A stretch of DNA of 64,000 nt, from assembly GCA_963668655.2 (NCBI GenBank), contig CAXXPQ010000003.1, positions 992,001 to 1,056,000 of the forward strand. Reading direction: 5' to 3'. Of this stretch, positions 43,750-52,100 are shown in pieces; positions within the stretch are counted from its first letter, which is position 1, and every line of letters starts with the position of its first letter. The position numbers were made by a program, and so were the translations under genes. The notes under the pieces are model-generated. The model saw only the letters and a program-made list of their open reading frames with translations. It ran no database searches and was not told where the DNA came from. The stretch is from G963668655 sp963668655 (GTDB lineage Bacteria > Myxococcota_A > SURF-8).

Positions 43750-44211
43750 ATGATGGGCTTGGCAACGAAAGACGACGGATGGCGGATACCGGACAAGTTA
43801 TGGGAGAAGATGGAGCCCTTGTTGCCTGAGCGGCCGATACACCGCAACGGAGGGCACAACCCGCGCGTTCCCGACCGCAACGCGATGAACGCCATTTTGT
43901 TCGTACTGTGCACCGGCTGTCAGTGGAACGCGCTCAACGCCACGGGCATATGTTCATCCTCATCGGCGCACCGGCGCTTTCTGGAATGGACCGAGGTCGG
44001 GGTGTTCGAGGAATTCTGGCGGCGTGGGTTGCTGGCGTACGACAAGCTCGAAGGCATCGACTGGTCGTGGTGTTCGCTGGACGGAGCCATGACGAAGGCG
44101 CCGCTGGGCGGGGAAAAAAACGGGGCCGAATCCCACCGACCGCGGCAAAGGCGGCGTCAAGCGCAGCCTGCTGGTGGAGGCGAAGGGAATCCCCCTGGCC
44201 GTCGCGGTTGA
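43750..44211 (+). CDS. IS5-family transposase, first ORF (copy 2)
   Basis: 153 residues, nearly the same as in copy 1 (WSWCSLDGAMTKAPLGGEKNGAESHRPR). Seven A's here instead of nine change LGGKKKRSQ to LGGEKNGAE at the expected frameshift site; total length is unchanged. Confidence 0.87.
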   Translation: MMGLATKDDGWRIPDKLWEKMEPLLPERPIHRNGGHNPRVPDRNAMNAILFVLCTGCQWNALNATGICSSSSAHRRFLEWTEVGVFEEFWRRGLLAYDKLEGIDWSWCSLDGAMTKAPLGGEKNGAESHRPRQRRRQAQPAGGGEGNPPGRRG

Positions 44212-44584
44212 CGGGGCGAACCGGCATGACATGAAACTGGTGGAGGAGACACTGGAAAACATCGAAGTGAAACGTCCAAAGCCGACTCGTAAGAGGCCAC
44301 AGGGACTTTGCATGGACAAAGGGTATGACTACGATTCGATTCGAGACCTTGTGGAGGAATTCAAGTTCACGGCGCACATCCGCTCACGGGGCGAGGAAGC
44401 GAAAGCCATCAAGCACGAAGCCGGTTTCAAGGCGCGACGCTGGGTGGTGGAACGTACGCACAGCTGGTTGAACCGTTTCCGACGGATTCTCGTGCGTTGG
44501 GAGAAGCGGACCGACACTTACATCGCCATGCTGCACTTCGCCCTTGGCATCATCACGTGGAGAGCGACAGGGCTACTTGGATAG
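44174..44584 (+). CDS. IS5-family transposase, second ORF (copy 2)
   Basis: 136 residues with VAVDGANRHDMKLV and RRWVVERTHSWLNRFRRI, as in copy 1. It overlaps the first ORF by 38 bp in another frame, in keeping with frameshift expression. Confidence 0.86.
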   Translation: MEAKGIPLAVAVDGANRHDMKLVEETLENIEVKRPKPTRKRPQGLCMDKGYDYDSIRDLVEEFKFTAHIRSRGEEAKAIKHEAGFKARRWVVERTHSWLNRFRRILVRWEKRTDTYIAMLHFALGIITWRATGLLG

Positions 44585-44647
44585 GTTCTATAGCCACTAT
44601 TAATAGAAATGCGCTACGGGGGGTATTAATTCCATTCAAAATAAGGT

Positions 44648-45028
44648 ATGCTTGTGGGCATGCCTAACCTGAAGCGACCAGACACGACGAAAGGCGGGCT
44701 TGAGGAAGTCGAAGCGCAGTACCGCAAGGAGCGCGACGGGAAGTTGAAGGAGCGCCTCAACGCCATCCGCCTGTTGATGAAGGGACGCACACGCAAGGAT
44801 GTGGCAGAAATCATCGGGGTTTCCGAGTCGGCCATCACGCGCTGGCGCCGGCGCTGGGATGAATTTGGAAGGGAGGGATTGAAAAGCCGACACCGTGGTC
44901 GCGCCTCGAAAGTGACGCCCGAGATGCGGGCGGAAATCGAAGACATCTTCGACATCCGCGAAACCATCAACGGGCGTAAGATCACGGCCATCGCCATTCG
45001 CGGCCACCTTAAAAAAAACACCGATTAG
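44648..45028 (+). CDS. IS630-family transposase, helix-turn-helix part (copy B)
   Basis: 126 residues, the same sequence as the copy A ORF. Ends in the A8 slippery run near 45010. Confidence 0.87.
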   Translation: MLVGMPNLKRPDTTKGGLEEVEAQYRKERDGKLKERLNAIRLLMKGRTRKDVAEIIGVSESAITRWRRRWDEFGREGLKSRHRGRASKVTPEMRAEIEDIFDIRETINGRKITAIAIRGHLKKNTD

Positions 45029-45045
45029 AGATCAGCTACTCGCAC

Positions 45046-45669
45046 GTGTGCTACGTGCTGCGGCAGATGGGCTATCGCTACCTGCGCCCGCGTCCGTGGC
45101 CGGACAAACAAGACCAGGCGATGCGCGCGCGTTTCCAGGAGCTTTTGTCCGCGCTCGAATCCGATCCGGAGATCGAGATCTGGTATCAGGACGAAAGCGG
45201 GGTGATGGGCGATCCCAAGCCGCGGCGCATTCTGGCCAAACGCGGCTCCAAGCCGACAATGCCGTACACGGGCAAGCACATCAAGGACAACATCGTGGGG
45301 GCTGTTTGTCCTGAAAACGGGGCTTTCTTTAGCCTGATTCTGCCGGTTGTGAACACGGAGAGTTTTCAGATTTTCTTGGATCACATGCAGAAGGAGATCG
45401 GCTCGGGGCGGGTGGTGATGATTATGGACAACGCAAGCTGGCATAAGACGAAAGCCTTGCACTGGGGCCGGATCGAGCCACTGTATCTGCCTCCGTACTC
45501 GCCGGACTTCAATCCTATCGAGCGTATCTGGCTGGTGATGAAAAACCGGTTCTTCAGTCAGTTCATTGCAAGGAATCATGCCGAATTGACGGATCACCTG
45601 ATGGAAGCGCTGCGCTCCTTCATGCAAAACCCGGCGCTTTGCCGCTCCATCTGCGGTGGCGCAAAATGA
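45046..45669 (+). CDS. IS630-family transposase, DDE part (copy B)
   Basis: 207 residues, the same sequence as copy A, with QDESGVMG, IMDNASWHK and SPDFNPIERIW motifs intact. Confidence 0.88.
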   Translation: MCYVLRQMGYRYLRPRPWPDKQDQAMRARFQELLSALESDPEIEIWYQDESGVMGDPKPRRILAKRGSKPTMPYTGKHIKDNIVGAVCPENGAFFSLILPVVNTESFQIFLDHMQKEIGSGRVVMIMDNASWHKTKALHWGRIEPLYLPPYSPDFNPIERIWLVMKNRFFSQFIARNHAELTDHLMEALRSFMQNPALCRSICGGAK

Positions 45670-45684
45670 GTAATACTGACTCTA

Positions 45685-46109
45685 ACTACATAGAAGAAGG
45701 AAAAACCCTGGATCAAGTGATTCAAAGCAGCTATGCGTATACATGGCACGATTTTCAACGATATCTCCGGTCAAAACGAATGCCAGCGTTGCGCTCCTCA
45801 ACGTTCGATGCTCTGAAAAATTGTCGAAAAAAAAATCAAGGTCTGGCCCGAAGCGAGTGCGGTCATCAGATGCTTCCTTACCTCACTTTCAGAAGGCGGG
45901 AAATCGCTTGTGGATATCGTTTTGCCAGTAGCCAGAAGTCCTACCAGATCTACGTGCAACCCCTTGCCGGTTCCTGGATCGTTGGCACAGAAAACGTAAA
46001 GTGGTGTGTTTCCAACAATTGCGGGACGAATGAACGGCTCCATCAGCGCACAGAGAGCGTGCGCTCGATCCGAATGCGTTCTATATAGCCCCACTATTGA
46101 GCATCCCAA
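45685..46109 (-). pseudogene. Primase/helicase-like fragment, frameshifted and cut by IS630
   Basis: The minus strand reads HALCALMEPFIRPAIVGNTPLYVFCANDPGTGKGLHVDLVGLLATGKTISTSDFPPSESEVRKHLMTALASGQTLIFF. The Walker A (NDPGTGKG) and SEVRKHLMTALASG block resemble helicase domains of phage/plasmid primase-polymerase proteins. Translation should go on with FDN (Walker B) but a homopolymer of nine T's shifts the frame at 45827-45835; the corrected frame continues SATLAFVLTG to the IS630 end. The 46110-46177 gap has no feature. Confidence 0.6.
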
Positions 46110-46177
46110 AGCCGCTGTCGGTGGACAGACATCCCAACTTCCCTAATTTTCCGAATATCCCTCTTTCGAGGGGAAAA

Positions 46178-49100
46178 TCAATCGGAGGGTTCGGAATCTT
46201 GGGGACACGTGGATGTTTCGTACCAATAGAACGGAACACAACTGTAAAATGCCGAAGCCTCCGGCGTTGACTCGGGAACCACGCCTTCTCTTGGGTTGAG
46301 GAAAGTTGTTTCACACGAGCACGGCAGGTCGTCGGTGGAACTTGCGACGGGCTCGCATGCATTATTATTGCAGACTTCGTTCCAAGTACACCGAAGACTC
46401 CAACCATATGGGTCGCGATTCGGGTTGCACTCCAGACAATCGGAGCCTAGCCCTTCTTCGGCGGCGTAACATTGGCCATCGATCAGGCAACGGGTCTTCA
46501 GTATTTGGTTGACGCAGACGCCGTTGACGCATGTATCACCGGTGCAGCCGTATGCGTCCGCGCACTGCATATCGTACGTGCATGGCGCTTCCGCCGGAAT
46601 ATTCTCAATTTTCCTGGTTTTCACTCTTGGAACGCCGTCGTCGTACTCAGTATAGGCGAGGATAAGAGAATCACCGTCATTCGCAGTCACCGAATAGGTG
46701 GGATTTCTCGTATGCCATTCGAATGCGGCGTTACTCGTGATAACGAATTGATTCTTGTTCACCGCGCAAGCGCCTGGATTCAGACAATTGGTGACGGGAT
46801 TGGAGTTGAGGTCGCAGTCCAGTGTCGCCCCCTTGAGAGTAGCGATATAACGATTCACCGGCTCGCCACCTGGTTCCTCCAGAGGTGTCTCCATCCAGAA
46901 CAGAACGGGAGATCCGTTCAGAATGGCAAGGAGCGGATACATTCGCCGGATCGGTTCGGTATCGGTCGGGAAAAGTTTGAACTCGTTGCACTCCACATCA
47001 CCATCGCGGGGGTCATTTGAACCCGATACGGGAAGGATCGCGCCGTGAATGTCAAAATCACACAAAAAGTTCTGTGGTTGGTTATTCGTCGCACAGGGAT
47101 CTCCCGCCGGATAGTTCGTCGTATGCCAGACAATCAGATTGGCCGAATTCTCTCCGTCTTGCAGCCGCGTGATGGATGGCGACGCCTTGTTCGCCTGAAA
47201 AAGACTTGGATTTTCAGAATCTGAATTGTCGGAAATGACGAAGAGTTCGCCCACCGATAAATTGCCCAAGAGATAACCTCCGTACAAAACTGTATTTTGG
47301 GCGACTACGAACAGGTTGTTGTCCTCGTTGAACGAAAGCGCGGAGTCTCCCCAGCCACTTAAATGGGCCCAGTTCGTCCATCCATTATACGGATCCGCTG
47401 TCGAAAACAGGGTGGAGTGGTCGATGGTGACGGCACGATTTCCGCTGTCATACGTGAGAAGCACCGCGTGATAACTGTATAAGAAAGTGTTCGGCATGCT
47501 GATATCCATATGGGTTCTGCGCCAGAAAGCCAGGTAGCGATCTGCACCTAAATGGATGACCACCGGTCTTTGTACCGTGTGCTCTGACTTGTATGCATAA
47601 CCACTTGACCCGCCGTGCTCATCGGGGCCGATCCCCTCGTGGCTTCTCGCAACGACGAAGGCGGAAGGGTCATCCCACTCAAGAATGTAATCCGCTTCGT
47701 TGTTGGTGATCGAGAGACCGCTCAACGGATTTCCATCACTGTCCAGCAAACTGGCGAGAAGCACGAACTCCCCATCGATATCTCCCGTCCAGTCTTCTTC
47801 GTCCGTGTGGGCATCCGACCAAAGCAAGAGCATTGTCGTGGAGCCCAAAGCCTGGGCTCGTCCGTACATGGAATATTCGCTTTCAAGCCGTGTCAACTTC
47901 TCTCCCATCGGCGCGGACATCGTTCCGTCTTGATGTAAACGTGCGTATTTGATCGCCATGCCGTGTTTTTCTTGAGCAGCCCAGGAAATAAGAGGAAAAG
48001 GACCGTTTTGAGTTACAATAGGATACAGTCCGACATTCACCGTCTGGCTGGCGGAGATTCTCTTTTGAGGAACTTCTACCGACAGGGAGCCATCGGCTTC
48101 GACTTGGACGACTTTTCCCGAAATGTCGTTATCGACGCCCAGCATGTCCGGCCAGATCGCCAGAAACGTCCCCTCGTTTACGGCCAACGCCTGAACATTC
48201 GAATATCCTCCATGGGTGACTCCGTCCGTCCGTGTTTTTGAGTAGTATAGATTGGAGTTCGGAGATAAAATATCATTGTAGCGGTTGTTGACGGCCACGG
48301 TGAATGTGTTGTCTTCAACCGTATCGAGAAAAGCGCCCGAAGAGGAATCTCTTACCTGAATGACGGGATTGTGACGGCTACTACCACTGTCGTAGTCACT
48401 ATCACTGTCATAGTCGCCATCACTGGTATCATCTGGATATCCGACCCTGATGACGTTGCCGGCGATACGCTGGTATCCATCCTTGCAATGGGGCATGCAT
48501 TTCAAGAAATTGTCCGACTCGACCTCCCGCGTGGCATAATTGGTTTCCAGCCAGGTTGCAAGGTAAAGATGCTCGCCTGCATCCGTTTTATAGCCGACGA
48601 TATTGGGGTGTGGGCCATCTCTTTTGGAACTGCGCTTTGCATCCAATCGCGCCAGTTTCCCGAGATTCACATGCACGTTCGAGGTGGAGGCATCCAAGGT
48701 AAGCGAAACCGGTCTGGCATACAAGAAATGATACGAATCTCCATCTTTGCCGTAGTTGTGGACTGTATTGTATGCAACCAAGAACGTTCCATCTCCGGAA
48801 CTTGCGACCGATGGATAAGACGCAGAGGCACAGTAGGATTGGTCGTGTAATTTGAACGCCGCCGGGTTTGCATGAGCGGCATGCCAGTCGCTATCTTCAT
48901 CGTTCGGAAGTAGGCAAGGTTCGTCCCACTCATCACCATGAGTTGGCTGGCATGTATCGGTGCAAGCATCGTCTGGAAAACTCTCTCCTTGATAGGTCTC
49001 ATCCCAAATAAACGATGTTCGTTCCGTTTCTTCGTCGCTTTGGGGAAGCGCGGTCAGTTCAAACTCTTCGTCGAGAACATACAATCCTCCATATGCGCTA

Positions 49101-52100
49101 TAAGCAATTCCGTATGGATTTCTTGGTTTTCTGGGGGGGGAATCCCATTGATATTGGAAGCAGGTATTGTAACTCAACTTTTGCGCGCGAGCGAGATCGG
49201 AATCGTTTCCTCCCTTCCATGTAATAAACACGACCTCTTCGCCGGCTTCATCGCCGATAGGCTTGCTTACGGCTAGCCCCGGCTTGGCGAATTCGGAGAC
49301 GTATTTCGGGATTTCGCCTTCCACATCCAAGCAACCGTTTCTTTCGACGATCACCGTGGGATCCGAAACCAGAGGTTGAACTCCGTTATCGAGATCGTCT
49401 TTCGTTATCGTAATCGCCTTCAAGGTCTTCCACTTGTCCAACCAATCGCCGTTGTTTCCAATTTCACATGCATTCGTGATCTCGTCTTCATTGTTGCTGT
49501 CGCAGACTTCCGGCCAGGCGATCACGAAGGCCTCTTTTTCTGGAAGATAAACAACGTTGGGATAGTGGATGTTGCAGAGCACTTCGTAAGTTTGCTGACC
49601 CGTATCTATGCATTCACTATTAACTTCGCATTCACCATCACCATCACCATCTTCCCCGCATTCACTATAATATTCCACGGTACAGGTCTCGTCCACGGTC
49701 AGGGTTTCAGGGACTTCGTAGAGCAAAACGCCGTCCCTATCCTGTTCGTAAACATTGTAACCGGAGCCCGGTGCGCCGTGAACTCTGGCCGCGTACAACT
49801 TCTGAAAACAGTCGGTCGTCCATACGGCAAGATAGTCGGTTCCGAACGCGGCGGCGGCAGGTTCGGAACTGTCGGAACCGTAACTGAGCGGCAGCATTTT
49901 CGCTTTTTCGCCGCTGACGTAGGCAGGGCTGCCGTCCGCTTCGATTTCGATTACATGATAATAAACATCGTGGTGTGAATTATTCATTAACGCCCCGATG
50001 AACAACGAGAAGAAGTTTTCGCCGTTCGCCGCCAACGCAGCGTCTTCGTTATAAGTGTACATCGGCGTGATGAAGGCGGGATCGATGGAGGATGGCATCC
50101 CGACGCTCCAACGGGTTTCTTTCGTTGGACATCCGGTTATCGGGTCGCAGATATCGATGGTATCGGGATCGCCGTCGTCGCAAAGAAGATCGTTCGGCAC
50201 GTTTTCGCACAGCAGATTGTCCATCAGTCGATCTTCCGTACAGGTGACACGATCATCGCACACCGCGCTTTCGGGGTAGAAATCCTGATTCCAGAGTTGG
50301 AAATAAAGCGACCTTTCCCGCGGACCGTTTTGCGGATCAACGATCAGATCTCCGTCGTAACCATTCACCCCCATGTTGAGTTCCCATTCCCCGGAGGATG
50401 TGCGTCGTCTCAGCCCTCCGATGAAGTAATAGGCGTCCGTAGGCAAGTTGATGAATTCACAACGGAAAAGGTTCGAAACCGAGTTGATGTCGTACCGTGC
50501 CGTGTTGACGGGATCTGCCGGCGGCTTGAACTCTCCGTAGGTGAAGTCTGAAAAATACCAGAGCACACAGCCTACATTTCCGGCCATCTCCGAGCCATCG
50601 GGAACCCGGATGGAGGCACTGATTTTCCCTAAACGGAAATCTTCGATTCCCAGGAAAAGCAACAAGGGGCGCTCCATCTCCCCACCGGCAACGGCAATAG
50701 GGGCATCGGGATCGAAACCGAAATGCGGCCCCGTTCCGCCGCTGTTGAAAACACCGCCGGCCGCAACCCAATACACTCCATCCGGCAGATCGCTCGGCGG
50801 CAAGAACGTGTATTCGTTGGGCTGACTCGTCGGAAGGATATCGACCAAATAGCCGTCGTCTTCGTCTGGATGATCTTGGTAGCGTTGCAGGGCGAACGCA
50901 ACCTGAATCGTTGCCGGATCGATGTCGGGATGGGCGATAAGCGTTCCGACATTGCCAGCGCCGACGCAATAATTTCCGATGCAGGTTTCCCCCGGCGGAC
51001 AGTCGCTGGACTCAATACACTCCACCTCGATACATTCGGACGATCGACAGACCTGATTTTCGGGACAGTCGTCATCCACGGTGCAACCGGTGGGTTCGCA
51101 CGTCAAATCCATTCCGGTGAAATCGACGTTCAGGCCGGAAATCACTCGCAGCCCCTGTTCGGGATCGATCACGATCTCGGCCGGGGGGCCGTCGGGGCCG
51201 TAGGTGGCGATGGCCGTCGGACCATTGTCGGGGCATCCCTGCACGAAAATCCCCGATCCCGCGAAATAACTCTGCGCGGGAAGATTGAGGATTTCGTACG
51301 ATAAAATGTCACTGATTTCCCCGCTTTCATCGATGGCGGTGATCGAACCGTAGACGGAGGGAAGAAACTGTTCCAAGTCGGAATAAAATCCGGCCGCTGC
51401 GACGATCTGATCGTCCAAATGTCCGACGGGGACGGTGATTTCTCCAAGAATTTTCCCTAGGCGGGTGTCTTCGACATCCAGGTAGATCCGCGTGCCGAGA
51501 GATTGCGTTCCCGTCAACGCGATAGGCGCATTCGGATCATATCCATAGAACTTGGTCAATTTTGCGCTCGACTCTCCATTGGCCAGAATCCAGTATTCTC
51601 CGGCAGGGAGCGATTCGAAAATGAAAGCGTACTCTCCGGGAACTCCCGTTGGGGTCGGTGTCGTTTCCGCAAGCGGCTCGGAGTGGCTTTCGTAGGGTTG
51701 GTCGAACAGTTCGACTCTCGGAAAGGAAATGGCGGGATCGGTGTTGGCAAAAAGCGTTCCCGCAATACTTCCCGGCCCCGCGCAGCGATGCCTGTAGCAG
51801 GTTTCGTCTATCGCGCAATTTTCGTTTTGCGTACAGATCCAGGAGATACAGGCAAAGTCTTCGCATATCTCCGACTCCGGATCGCAGTCCGCATCCTCGG
51901 TACAGGAGGCGACTCCAGCTTGAATCGTCACGTTCTCCACCGACGCTCCATCGAATTCCTCACTCCAATACTGTTGCCCATCGACGTCGGCCCGGAGTTT
52001 GAACGTACCGGCCGGTATTTCAAATACCGCCCGGCCGGCAGCGTCGCTTTCTCGATGAACGCCCACATAGGTGTTGGGGGTTTTGAACAGGTAAATGTGC

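Larger units (their letters stand above)
43686..44588 (+). mobile_element. IS5-family (IS427-like) element, copy 2
   Basis: Same length and organisation as copy 1 and about 95% alike, with ends GAACCTATCC/GGATAGGTTC. It faces the opposite way from copy 1. The IS630 copy B is inserted at the TA directly at its right end, so the order of events was tail gene, IS5, then IS630. Confidence 0.87.
44591..45684 (+). mobile_element. IS630-family element, copy B
   Basis: Appears identical over its length to copy A (37633-38726) but in the opposite orientation. It sits at a TA adjacent to IS5 copy 2 and truncates a primase-helicase-like gene on its right. Confidence 0.87.
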
